NCBI GenBank assembly: GCA_963693365.1
Contig: CAVNZM010000003.1
Span: forward strand, 8,804,001-8,868,000
Origin: Amoebidium appalachense
Lineage: Eukaryota > Ichthyosporea
Reading direction: 5' to 3'
DNA: 64,000 nt
The number at the start of each line of letters is the position of its first letter. Position 1 is the first letter of the stretch. Below the pieces are notes generated by a model. It ran no database searches and was not told the origin of the DNA. It worked only from the letters and a program-made list of their open reading frames with translations. Of this stretch, positions 39,327 through 50,155 are shown one piece after another. A program made the translations under genes and the position numbers.

Positions 39327-41626
39327 TTTACAGGTAGGCTATCTTTCTGGGTGTCTGTTGTGAATGTGACGTGTGTGTGTTGCGGTATTATGTGGTCTAT
39401 CAAACTACATTTGGCGATACATGACCGGTTAAACTGGTGTGTGTGTGTGTTGTTTGGGCATGCAAATGATGCCACCTTATACTTATTAGATCTCCACTGT
39501 ATAGCACGTGTACAGTAAAAGCGTGGTAATTGATCAATAATACCATCAGCTAGAGAAAGACCAGTTCTACAGGAAGGTAATATGTATTTAGGTGTTATAC
39601 ACTTGCGAGTGCCATATTTGGCAATATGGTTGAGGCGGTCAGTATATATAAAACGAGACATAAGGCTTAGTTTTTCAAGGTGTATGCTTTCATCGGGTCT
39701 AGTGTCGTGTGGTATCTTTTTCCATTTGTTATATTGCGTGATTATCTTGTGATTGTGTACATGTTTAATAAGTAAGTGGCAGTCCAAAGTCACACACACA
39801 CTATTGCGGGGTTTATTTGTATTTGTGCCCAGGGGAGAAGGGGAGAGAGAGGGGAGGAAAGAGGGGAGAGGTGAGGAGGGGACAGGTCGGATAGAGAAGA
39901 GAGGGTGGGAGGGCAAATACTTCTTTAAGCGGCTTATGTGCTTATTGAATTTCAGCGCGAGATAGGATACTCTAGCAGCTATTGGGACCAGACCATATAT
40001 CGAGAGCGTTACAGGCCCAGGTTTACAACAGTTGTTAGATAGAAAGGAGGCAACTTCTGCTTCAAGGAAATTTGCCAAGGGTTTAAGCGCTCTAGTTCTC
40101 TCTTTCTTGATCCAAGCGGCGAGAAGGGGTAAACCATATTCACATGCCGGGAAGACAAAAGTGCGAATAAATGTAAGTCTAATAGAAGGATGGAGGGGTG
40201 TGTCTTTAAAAATATTAGCCGAGAAGAAAGCTAACCGCTTACGAGCCAACTCTACCCTCTTTTCGACCATATGGGGAAACATAACACCAACAGAATCAAC
40301 CGGAACACCAAGATATTTGTATTCTGGAACTATAGGTACAGGTTTAGATGATAATGTAAATGTGTGTAAATTGTTAGCTATATCAGGTACAAGAACACCA
40401 CATTTGTCTATGTTAAGGATCATAAGGTTTGCCTTGCACCACTCTGACACTACATCGAACAATCTTTGCAGGCGTCTAGGGGTACGGGCAAGGAGGGACA
40501 GATCATCAGCATAGAGAAGTGCAGGCGGAAAGTTATTAATAGGGTCATCGTTTTCGGCGTAAATCTTGACAGCCAAATCATCTATAAATAGGTTAAACAA
40601 AAAGGGGCTAAGCAATGAACCCTGCAAGAGACCTCTAGTACGAGCAAAACCATATGAAAGATGCCCATTAACCACAGCTCTACCATAGGTTTGAGACAAG
40701 AGTGCTTCTAACAGAACACCAATGCAGTGTGGTACACCCCGTGCAGCAAGCTTTTCCCATAGGAGACCAGGGGAGACAGAATCGTAAGCAGTTTTCCAAT
40801 CAATAAAGCCAACATATTGTGCACCAACTTGCATAGAATCGTGCAGTGCCATTATTTGAACATAACATGAATTGTTTTTACGAAAAGCGGATTGGCATGG
40901 GTGTATGTGAAGAATAGATTGAAACCTAGGGTGATGTGCAAATAACCTAAGTAAGCAAGCTTCAAAGAATCTACGAACAACCTGGGTTAGTGTAATGGGG
41001 CGAAAGGATGATATGGGGCCCTCAGAGTCCTTCTTAACTATGGGGATCACTAAGGTATCTAACCAAGATGACGGGACATGTCCACATTTAACACACCAAG
41101 AAAAGAGAGAGCTTAACATGATAGTAAGATCAGGTTTAATAGCACGATCACTTTCCTTTTGTGGGTAGGAGGGAACAAGGATTTTAAGAAACCCAGCAGG
41201 GAGTCCATCAGGTCCACAAGACTTACTAGAGCTATAACTAGATATCACAGACCATATGGCATCGGGACTGAAAAAGGGGAGGATCGATTCTATGGGGATA
41301 GATGGGTCTACAGGCCACACAATAGGTTTCTGAGCGGGGGTCCTATCTTTAAACAGTTCCGAGAAATACTTATCAGAGTCTATGAGGGGGTCTCCAGTGG
41401 TATCACCAATAATACGAGCAGGGGGGCCAAATCGATTCATACTAGCAAGCCGGCGCAAGCTTTCCTTTTGAGACAGGGGTTCACCTAGTCTAGCGGGAGT
41501 GGTGTTTGGTAACAAGAGAGCATCGGGATATTCCTTCCTACCACCGCCAGCATAATCACCGAGATCTATCAAATCATCAACAATAAAGTTAGTGCATGTA
41601 TCTAGTACGAGATGTGAATCTGGCAA
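39230..41626 (-). CDS. LINE-like reverse transcriptase, 5'-truncated
   Basis: Open frame of about 798 codons ending in TAG at 39230. RT motifs in order: CGPDGLPAGF, then FRPITLTQVVRRFFE; motif A FIDWKTAYDSV; motif B GLLQGSLLSPFLFNLFIDDL; motif C LLYADDLSLL with the catalytic YADD; the K-C-G region and YKYLGVPVDS. It would copy the element's RNA at a nicked target. No endonuclease or gag-like domain is visible. The frame starts where it abuts the 3' end of another copy and has no ATG there; the first internal ATG is at about residue 69 (ASMNRFG). It is therefore a truncated but otherwise intact RT. The C-terminal region is unlike an RNase H or integrase. The QGS-type motif B fits non-LTR elements; the clade cannot be fixed by eye. 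Confidence 0.85.
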   Translation of the reverse strand: MPDSHLVLDTCTNFIVDDLIDLGDYAGGGRKEYPDALLLPNTTPARLGEPLSQKESLRRLASMNRFGPPARIIGDTTGDPLIDSDKYFSELFKDRTPAQKPIVWPVDPSIPIESILPFFSPDAIWSVISSYSSSKSCGPDGLPAGFLKILVPSYPQKESDRAIKPDLTIMLSSLFSWCVKCGHVPSSWLDTLVIPIVKKDSEGPISSFRPITLTQVVRRFFEACLLRLFAHHPRFQSILHIHPCQSAFRKNNSCYVQIMALHDSMQVGAQYVGFIDWKTAYDSVSPGLLWEKLAARGVPHCIGVLLEALLSQTYGRAVVNGHLSYGFARTRGLLQGSLLSPFLFNLFIDDLAVKIYAENDDPINNFPPALLYADDLSLLARTPRRLQRLFDVVSEWCKANLMILNIDKCGVLVPDIANNLHTFTLSSKPVPIVPEYKYLGVPVDSVGVMFPHMVEKRVELARKRLAFFSANIFKDTPLHPSIRLTFIRTFVFPACEYGLPLLAAWIKKERTRALKPLANFLEAEVASFLSNNCCKPGPVTLSIYGLVPIAARVSYLALKFNKHISRLKKYLPSHPLFSIRPVPSSPLPSFLPSLSPSPLGTNTNKPRNSVCVTLDCHLLIKHVHNHKIITQYNKWKKIPHDTRPDESIHLEKLSLMSRFIYTDRLNHIAKYGTRKCITPKYILPSCRTGLSLADGIIDQLPRFYCTRAIQWRSNKYKVASFACPNNTHTHQFNRSCIAKCSLIDHIIPQHTHVTFTTDTQKDSLPVNYNILDFILNTRNYDLFIRCIDWLEKHITTKL

Positions 41627-41793
41627 AGAGAACCAGTCTCAGGTATGGGGGGGGGTTTTGCTCGGAATATCCCCTCAGCGGTATATCATGATCACGTACA
41701 TAGATGTCGGGGTGGTGACTATATATCAGGGTTTACTTTCTCTACGAGACACCATAAAGACTACAAGGAGAAATCAATTAGTTGGGGTTCCCC

Positions 41794-41837
<44 letters not shown>

Positions 41838-41869
41838 GGGCTCCCCTCGGGACACTCGGTATCAGCTGG

Positions 41870-41944
<75 letters not shown>

Positions 41945-42045
41945 TGCGCTATAATTTTGTAGTGATGTGTTTCTCAAGCCAATCCATACATCTAATAAAC
42001 AGGTCGTAGTTACGCGTGTTTAGTATAAAATCAAGGATGTTGTAA
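41622..42045 (-). repeat. Direct repeat, proximal copy (remnant of a second RT element)
   Basis: The 3' end of a second copy with only the last about 30 RT codons retained. It is joined head-to-tail to the longer copy. Homology to the distal repeat stops abruptly at 42045 inside the coding region, as expected for 5' truncation. The T-run lies at 41795-41833 and the (GT)n at 41873-41941. Confidence 0.85.
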
Positions 42046-42436
42046 GTGTGTGTGTGCTTTATTGTAATGTTGCCGTTTGTTGCATTTGCCTGCCAGAGCG
42101 CTTTCTTTCCTTTTATGAGTTCGCCTGCATGCATATGCCAGCCGTCATGAGGGCACACGATCCCGATGGCCGTGCTCTAGCTTGCCTTGTCATAGCGAGG
42201 CCAAGGCGATGGCCATTGCATGAGCATGTCAAGTATACAAAGTACCCTTATATTTAGTCCCAATCCATGCATATGTTAGTTTATAGTATAATTTGTCAAC
42301 GATAATTGCCAAACATGTACACAAACACAGGGGTTAAACTACGGTAGTGGGCCCAGTGCATTCACCTGAAATTCGCAACAACTCCCTCCCCCCTCCCTCC
42401 CCCCACCTTCTCCACCCCCCCCCCCCCCCCCCGGCG

Positions 42437-42508
<72 letters not shown>

Positions 42509-43440
42509 CAACTACAAAGCACCCTGATTAGTAAGCCAGTCATAATGCCCCCGACCCCCCCCCCCCCCCCCCCTTCCTCCTCTTCCTCCCCCCCCCCCCC
42601 CCCTTTCTCCCTTCCCCCACAGGGAAAAAAAAAAAAAAAAAAACACCTACCCACCACCACCGGCATCGGCACCACTAACACATCCGATAAATGCCTATTT
42701 GCATTTGCGCACATGCCAGATGTCTCTTGCAATTATAATGCCTTTTTATTTCTCATGCCGGGCCCAGAACATGATGAAAGGACAGACAAGCCGCCTCTAA
42801 CTAATATCCACATTCCTCAGGCTGCCCTAAGACTTTCCTTCTTACTTCAGTTCTCCCCTTGTGTGTGTGTGTGTTATGATGGTTGGGGAGAAAGGTGCCC
42901 CGGGGAGAGGGGGGAGGGGGTTGGGGGAGGCCCTGGGGGGGAGGGGGGGGGGGGGAGGCTATCAACGCAAAACTTTACAAAATAATGTGCACAGCATCCC
43001 TTTGTACACGTGTTATATATCATAATTGCAACGGCATTCAAAAGAATTCTAAAGCACAGGACTCAGTATATGTGTGAGTTCTTACGACATTTTCACCACA
43101 TAGCCAAACTTTTGGAGTGAGGCCTTCAGGTGGGGCCGGTACCCACCCAAACAAGTTAGTGCGGAAAGATGCGATCAATTTATCAAACTTAACATATTTC
43201 ACTGGCTGCTAGCCTGCTAGGTCTTGCATTCCTATGTACGGGGGTAGGCATCCCCGCACTTCCCAAACTACTCAGACAGAGCCCCCCCACATGTTTGTAA
43301 TACAGATTCCCCACCCCAAAATTCCTGTTCATACAAACTTCAACGTGATGATTTTTGGCCAATCGCAATCGCCTGGAAGATGGGATATGCACTGACAAGC
43401 AACACACTAATAATAGAACCTAGACTTATAATTAGGCCCA
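42046..43440. other. Intergenic region with one repeat block
   Basis: 42046-42340 is unique with no supported gene. 42380-42650 holds C-runs, (CA)n (42438-42508) and a short A-run. 42850-42960 holds GT and G tracts. 42960-43440 is unique. A short minus ORF at 43189-43407 shows no domain. Confidence 0.6.
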
Positions 43441-43444
43441 CCAA

Positions 43445-44228
43445 TCATAAGGGCAATAGTGGGTTCGTCTTGGACTGAACAGCCTCTAAGGCAACTACCA
43501 ATAGAAACAGAGCACACAGCTGGAGGCAGCTCAGACCAACGTATGCGCCCGGATATCTCGGTCCGAAAACACGCAAAACATAAAACGCATAAAATGCACC
43601 AACCAATACGTACAAGGCAATAAAAGTGGTGGTTGCCACTCCTAGTACTATTAGGTTGTGCATAAGAAATACAGACGGCTGACCCAACACAATTACATCT
43701 TCCGAAAGTATACGCGATTGAAATCTCGGTTGATGTCTCCTCGAAACAGGATTAAATCCTAGGAACAGGGATATAATAAGGGTAAGAGGAATCAAAACAG
43801 AAAGAGAAAAGGCGAAAACCGGAGCAATCATATCTGCCAAATATCCGTGAACTTGCAGGTTTTCATCTTTCCTTTCGCTCCTTGGGTTTTTGGCGGTTGT
43901 TGTGTAGAATGCTCGAAGCATTACTCGGTGCCCATAGGGTATCATTGAAATTCCGGAATAGACCAATCCCAAAGCAGTGTTGATTTCCTTTCCGGGCCAT
44001 CCAACCAATAGGCTTCTTACTTATGAGACAGAGGCCCAAAATACAAACGAACAAAACTGCCCGTGGGTTTATAACGGGGGATCTATTCCACATTGTAAAT
44101 ATCCCCCGAAAATTACCACCCGCTACCACCGCGTACGCTCCTGCCGTTGCTTCCAATGCCTTTGCTTGCGTATATTTTGCCACACTTATATCTACATGAA
44201 ATTCCACAGACGGGATATCCGGGGGCAT
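43445..44228 (-). CDS. Hypothetical multi-pass membrane protein with a frame break
   Basis: Two overlapping minus frames carry one hydrophobic protein. The upstream part opens with an ATG at 44228 (MPPDIPSVEFHVDISVAKYT) and includes a transmembrane segment (AVLFVCILGLCLI). The downstream part (43445 to about 44010) has three strongly hydrophobic segments (FAFSLSVLIPLTLIISLFLG; a Leu/Val/Ala-rich helix after SVFLMHN; CLQLCALFLLVVALEA). The switch falls near 43985-44015, where ATAAGTAAGA resembles a donor. It could be a very short intron, a frameshift mutation or a sequencing error. The frame remains open upstream of 44228 to about 44390. No family recognised. Confidence 0.35.
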
Positions 44229-45357
44229 ATTTGAAATGTCCGATCTGCAAATTCGATTGTTGACCCGCAAATCTACCACCTCTTTTCCTACTGACTCATT
44301 GCATTGGTGGGTGCCTGTGGATTGCTTTGATTGCCAATGGTCACGTGATCGGCGGAACGTGGCGGAAGGAGAGAGGCAAATGATGACTCTATGGTCTCAC
44401 ATGCCCGGCTGTGCCACTGTGTGTTCGCGTTTTTTTTGGTTCGAGTATTGTTGGGAGGGTGGGTGGGTGGATGGTGGGTTTCGGGTGGTGGTGGTGATGG
44501 TGGTTAAAAAAGGGTGGGGGAGAGGAGGGGAGGAGGGGGCGGGGGAGGGGGGGGGGGGGGGGGGGGGGGGGGAGCAAAACATACAAAATTGTGTCTCAAA
44601 GGCGCCTTGGGTGAAATCAACTCATCATAGTACGGCGGAATATCATGCAGAAAATTTTAAAACGACACTCCATTGGCTAATCTAGCAACACACTTCTCTC
44701 AATAGATCCACGGGGTAATTTCCCACTCAGGGTTCCACATGGAAGGGCTTCTATATCCGTTTGGAATATTAAAGTTATTTGTGATAGGATCAATATCAGG
44801 TGAAAAATCCCAGGGGGCGCTATGCGTCCCATGCACCCACATCTGTGACGGTTGATTTATGGTTGAAGGTAATTATGTGCATGTGTGGATGGCGGATATC
44901 CAAGAGAAGGAGAGCTAGCATCCAGCTGGCCCACTGAACCGGCTCGGACTCCTGTGCGGATATGTGTGAGGCGAGATAGTTCAATTGGGATGAAAAGGCC
45001 TAAATGAACTTGTGACATTGAATATACCAAAATTTGGAACTTTGGAAGTATTTGGTCATCATTTAAAAATCATATGAGTTGTGTATAATATTTATGCACA
45101 AGGTTCTCGTTCTATAAGGAGTGTGTGGGTGGGTGCTCGAGAGTCCCTGGGGAGGGGGGGGGGGGGGGGGGGGGGGGGAGAGGGGCTAGGATAGAGGAGG
45201 CTAAAGCGCGCAAGAGGAATGCACATGTATAGATTTGTGGAAGTTTTACTTACGCCAGAGATACCATGTAAAATTTGGATATGTTAGAAATACTCGATTA
45301 CGACCTGGATATACCAAAAACACGGCTCGGTACTGCTCAGGTAAAGATTTCAAATAA

Positions 45358-45389
<32 letters not shown>

Positions 45390-45428
45390 TGTGTTTGTGT
45401 GTGTGTGTGTGTGTGTGTTTGTGTGTGC

Positions 45429-45463
<35 letters not shown>

Positions 45464-45573
45464 CGTGTGCGCGCGCGTGTCAATGTAAGTGCTGTGTGTG
45501 TGTGCGCGCGTATGTATGTGTGCCAGCGCCGGTGCATGTGTGCGTGCGTGCGTGCGTACGTGCGCGTGTGTGA

Positions 45574-45652
<79 letters not shown>

Positions 45653-45659
45653 TGTGTGT

Positions 45660-45696
<37 letters not shown>

Positions 45697-45964
45697 CGTG
45701 TGTGTCAGTGTAAGTGCTGTGTGTGTGTGTGTATGTCTGTGCATATATGTGTCCAGGTGCATGTGTGCGTGCATGCACGTTTGTGAGTATGTGTGTGTGT
45801 GCGTGCGCGCATGTACGTGTGTCACAGTGTGCGTGTGCGTGTGTGTTGTGGAGATCAGTTGAGAAGATCAGAGGGCTGGTAGAAAGAGAGGGCATCTTGT
45901 TTACGTAATTACAAAACAAAAACACAACATACACATTAAAAGCACGTGGTGTGTGTTTTCGTAC
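44229..45964. other. Mostly non-coding; G-run, AT-rich stretch and (GT)n/(GTGC)n block
   Basis: G-run 44542-44572, unique AT-rich sequence 44590-45130, G-run 45150-45178 and alternating GT/GC sequence 45358-45845. A minus stretch near 44690-44850 reads SPDIDPITNNFNIPNGYRSP then W-rich residues. It might be an exon of the neighbouring membrane-protein gene, but it is unsupported by splice phase. Confidence 0.5.
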
Positions 45965-46099
45965 CTTATTTCCCAGGGATACCACCATCGTTCTCATGAG
46001 GGGGATCTGGAAGGGCAGAACACCAATCAGAATGTCCGTGTCAGGTGACTGCCTGCCACTGACTGCCCGAGGAAACACAGTGGGTGACGTCACACTCAT
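45965..46099 (-). CDS. Possible first exon of an unidentified gene
   Basis: 45 codons from an ATG at 46099 to a consensus-like donor GTACGA (MSVTSPTVFPRAVSGRQSPD, then TDILIGVLPFQIPLMRTMV). An AT-rich TATATATA stretch lies about 40-55 nt upstream on the minus strand. Downstream exons could not be assigned with confidence. It may belong with the membrane-protein ORF at 43445-44228. Confidence 0.3.
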
Positions 46100-46482
46100 G
46101 CCTGGTAGAGACCCACGAACGAAACTGCATCTTGATATGATATATATATATATACTATTTATCATGATATATACTATGATGATATGTATCATAATACTAT
46201 GTATATATTTTTGGACGGTGGGAAGGGGGTAGGGGAAGAGGGAGGGGGGGGAGGGGAAGGATTGGGGAATGAGAGAGGGAGGAGAGGGGGGAAGAGGATA
46301 AGGTTAAACAGAGCATTAAAAATGGACTCGACACGACCTTAATACGGGGACAATCATTATGTGCAAAGTGCCACTCATTTCGGTTTTGATGCTCGCAAGA
46401 CACATGCTGGCAAATGCATCGGAGAGCCCCCCTCCTCCTCCCCCCTCCCCCCCCCCCCCCCCCCCCCCCCTTCCACCCCCAC

Positions 46483-46684
46483 TTGCAACACCACTTATAG
46501 TTAAATCATATGGGGGCATCAAACGGTCTACATTCGGCCAGGAGTCGTTCCACCCTTTGAAATTTCGGTCTTTTGTTGAGATTTCAGGCAATCTCAGTAG
46601 TGTGGCACCGTCCGACTTACTAATAGTATCGTTCAAACGGGCTAATACTGAACGATTGTGCAGGCCGCATTTGTAGACCGGTCA
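46483..46684 (-). other. Unassigned open frame with protein-like composition
   Basis: About 60 codons between a stop and a G/C-rich tract (GLHNRSVLARLNDTISKSDG, then LRLPEISTKDRNF). No ATG at a sensible place and no recognised domain. It could be an exon, a transposon fragment or chance. Confidence 0.25.
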
Positions 46685-46745
46685 CGCCTGTTCAGTGAAT
46701 CTGCTCATTTCGAGATCGCGAGGAAAGAGCTGTGCCATTTGTCCC

Positions 46746-46779
<34 letters not shown>

Positions 46780-46802
46780 CGTGTGCGTGTGTGTGTGTGC
46801 GT

Positions 46803-46835
<33 letters not shown>

Positions 46836-47316
46836 CGTGTGTGTGTGTATGTGTGTGTGCCGGCGCCATGGCCCACTACGGTGAATAAGCCGGTGCAGAG
46901 AGTGAGGGGGGAGAAGGAAAGAGGGAGAAAAAGCGAAAAGAGAGGGGGGGAGGGGTGTGTGGGGGGAATATATATAGAGAGAGAGAGAGCCTGTGTGTGT
47001 GTGTGTCTGTTTGTTCTTTCTCTCCTTTTCCTTTATTTTTACTTTTTTTTTTTTTTTTTTGGGGGGGGGGGGGGGGGGAGGGGGAGTGGAGGGGGTAGTG
47101 GAGGGGGGATGGGGGGATGGGGGGAGGGGGATGGAGGAGAATGAGAGAGTGAGAGTGGTGAGAGATATTAGAATGAGCAAGAGAGCATCTTCTGAGCGGC
47201 ATGGTGAACAATGCCGCCAACTTGAAGGCAGACGAAGGGAGAGACAAGGAGGAAATAGAACACAGTATTGGTGGGCGAGTGGGTGGGTGGTGGTGGTGGT
47301 GGTGGTGGTGGTGGTT

Positions 47317-47370
<54 letters not shown>

Positions 47371-47390
47371 GGGGGGGGGGGGGGGAGGTT
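46746..47390. repeat. GT/GC block and two T-run/G-run junctions
   Basis: GT/GC alternation at 46746-46860, purine-rich sequence 46900-46990, T-run/G-run at 47042-47079, (GGT)n at 47288-47316 followed by T-run and G-run to 47385. Confidence 0.85.
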
Positions 47391-47586
47391 CCAGCGTTAA
47401 AAATGATGCTGCCCCCGCAAAAAGAAGACAGCAAGGAAAAAGTAATGCCAGGACCGTTGCAGTGCCAAGCAACCTGAGGGGGAAACAGAGCAACTGCATG
47501 CCATTTCAAGGACCATGTCATTACCAAAGCCCATGGCTGCCGGCGCCTGGCACTAGGTGCTGGCTCTACTAATCTCTTGTCCTTTC

Positions 47587-47929
47587 GAACACGCTCTACC
47601 GTTAAAACCACAATCAACTTCATTGTACGATAATCTGTGACGTGGATCGCTGGTTCACCTCCTTTGCTATGTCTTTCCCGTGGGGCTGCCTGGCACTGAC
47701 ACGGTCTTTTCGATTGTCTCCTTTTTGCTCGTGGGCAGTCTCAGGCTCTATAGACAGCAGAGCCTGAGACTGCCCACGAGCAAAAAGGAGACAATCGAAA
47801 AAGCGCCAGGACCTGTCAGTGCCTGGCAGCCCCACGGGAAAGTCAAAACAAAGTATGTGAAACAGCCTGATAACGTCACATATTATCGTACGGTGAAGTT
47901 GATTGTGGTTTTAACGGTAGAGCGTGTTC
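47587..47929. mobile_element. Foldback (palindromic) element of about 343 bp
   Basis: The left arm begins GAACACGCTCTACCGTTAAA and the right arm ends with its reverse complement. The arms meet near 47757 (CAGTCTCAGGCTCT ... AGAGCCTGAGACTG, loop ATAGACAGC). Arms match over most of their length with some mismatches and indels, e.g. near 47640 and 47870. It is MITE-like in structure, with no ORF and no clear target-site duplication. Confidence 0.75.
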
Positions 47930-47937
47930 AAAAACAG

Positions 47938-48272
47938 GAATTATTCTGCAAAAAGCAGAATTATCCTGCAAAAGCAGAATCATTCTGCCTTGCACAGAAT
48001 CATTCTGCCTTGAGCAGAATTATTCTGCTTCTAGCAGAGTTATTCCGCATGCGCAAAACGCAGAATTATTCTGCTTTCGACAGCAGAATAAACTTGTTCC
48101 AGGCAGACCACTTCAGAGTCTGCTGTTTGCAGAATAATCCTGCTTTTAACAAAACAATTCTGGTTTTGCAGAATAATGCTGCTTTTGACGAATAATGCTG
48201 CTTTTAGCAGAATAATTCTACTTCTTGCTGAATAATTCTGCTTTTTGCAGAATAATTCTGCTCGGAGCAAAT
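47938..48272. repeat. Array of about 15 short palindromes (GCAGAAT-N-ATTCTGC)
   Basis: Imperfect copies of a 15-nt palindrome recur about every 20-25 nt. The first seven mostly have T or C at the centre (AATTATT, AATCATT) and the last six have A (AATAATT). The whole array is therefore itself inverted about a point near 48100. It starts directly after the foldback element. Confidence 0.8.
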
Positions 48273-49370
48273 TCGTTGACTCAGCCGATGTGGTTGGGCC
48301 CTCTCAAGGACCGTATCAGTGCCAAGAATAGACAGCAACACTTAGGAGGCGAAAGAAAACATAGAAGTGCAACATTAACAACTTTAAGTCGATCTGAAAG
48401 GTCCAGCCGTGAGTTAATTTGCCCTTTTTGTGTTATCCCGACCGTGACATGTGCTTTGTTGCAGGTATTGCCTATGTAGGCTCTGTCTTCCTACACCCGC
48501 ACAGCATCATCGCGGGGTCAGTGAGGGTGATTCCAAACCCTTGAAATATGTGAGCTACCTCTTAGAGATGGCAGTTACCTCACTAGGGCGTGCATGTAGT
48601 AGATCCACGGGCGGTACCAGCAACAACTACCACTATTCAGTGCCATTTTGCAAGATGCATGCACATGCGCGCATCGGTCTTACACCGACGGTTTTTCGCA
48701 TTTGCCCGGAGCCCTTGCCTCTCTGTGCATCCAGTACAAAAGTAGACATACACGACATACGTACCCATATGCATGCATATAAAAAATAACGGTTCTCGTT
48801 AGCCGCGGACCACTCCTTATTTCAAATTCGTACTACATACTTGAACCGATTGAGTTTACTATTATCACTCCCCAAATCCTTCAACATAGTGATTAGACGG
48901 TGAAAGCAAAAGTCCTAAAATCGACTATTCACCACAGAAATATACATTCTAAAAAGACTTTGGCTGTACGAAAACGTGCATGAAATGTGATGCTCATGGT
49001 CATATGTACAAGCACGTGCGCTGAATACAGTACTTGCCATCACATATGCATGGTCATTCGTTCGTGGTTCTATTGCTAGCTGCCATCTTTGGTCACTTCA
49101 TTATTAATATTAGTTCTCTTCAAAGGTGGCCTTGGCAAGTCTTAGCTCAATTCATACAAAGATGTTCTACTGCAAAAAAGGAAACATCCCCAAATAACCT
49201 ATCTATCAGAATGACTCAATACTCAGAAACGAATACGCACTAGCTGCGTCACCTACGTATATATCAGGGCAGTTCAACATAAGAGTATATGTAACTTACA
49301 ACATTCACAAACCACGGTCGCTATTAGCCCCCCCCCCCCCCCCCCCCCTCCCTCCCCCCCTCCCCCCCCC

Positions 49371-49410
<40 letters not shown>

Positions 49411-49435
49411 CCACCACCACCACCACCAAAGCACA

Positions 49436-49527
<92 letters not shown>

Positions 49528-49878
49528 CACACGCACGCATGCACACGCACCGCGCACGCGCACGCACGCACGCACACACGCACACACCCACACACATGCA
49601 CGCATGCACGCACGGACGCACACACGAACACACCTATACACAACAAAAAAGACAGGAGAAAAAATAATAAAAAAGAAATGACCAGAAATAAATCCATCAT
49701 TCATAACAATAGTTGCCACACACACAAGTGTACATCGCCCACAAAAAAAAAAAAAAAAAAAAAGAACCCCCCCCCCCCCCCCCCCCCCCCAACAAGGAAA
49801 AAAAACAGAAGAAAGAAATGGATAAACAAAGCAAATCCATCCATTCAAAACAATAACGGGGTCCCCGAAAAAACAAAC

Positions 49879-49910
<32 letters not shown>

Positions 49911-49940
49911 GCAAACATTATGATTCACAAGAGATCGAGG

Positions 49941-49983
<43 letters not shown>

Positions 49984-49990
49984 CACACAA
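48273..49990. other. Intergenic region upstream of the HEATR6-type 3' end
   Basis: 48290-49320 is unique with no supported gene (a short plus ORF from about 49046 has no domain). 49330-49410 is C-runs and 49432-49528 a (CACG)n tract of about 100 bp. A-runs (49742-49763, 49884-49910) and C-runs (49767-49790, 49944-49979) follow. Confidence 0.65.
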
Positions 49991-50155
49991 TCACTCTACA
50001 GACAGTTCAGCCATCAGGACCGACAACGGGTCATTCGTAGACACCACCCCATGGCCCCCCTCACCCCCACATGCTTTCAGTAGTGCTTGCAGTCTCTCGG
50101 CAATGGATTTTGCCCTGTGGATGCTTAAAGTCAGACGACCATCCAAATCTTCATG
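49991..50155 (-). other. Possible alternative last exon of the HEATR6-type gene
   Basis: A protein-like open frame (EDLDGRLTLSIHRAKSIAER, then LQALLKACGGEGGH) ends in TGA at 49991, about 440 nt beyond the stop used in the main model. It has a plausible AAG acceptor, but its phase does not match a splice from CCA|GTAAAC at 50598. It may be an alternative end, an extra exon through an unseen intermediate exon, or a remnant. Confidence 0.3.

Noticed and set aside
39753-41488. Plus-strand ORFs inside the RT element
   Set aside because: Shadows of the long minus-strand RT frame; no domains.
38899-42045. LTR retrotransposon with two LTRs
   Set aside because: The direct repeats contain the end of the RT ORF and a 3' UTR with an A-run. 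No integrase, protease, RNase H, primer-binding site or TG...CA ends are seen.
47938-48272. Heat-shock elements (nGAAnnTTCn)
   Set aside because: The GAA and TTC blocks in the palindromes are separated by three bases rather than two, so the HSE register is wrong.
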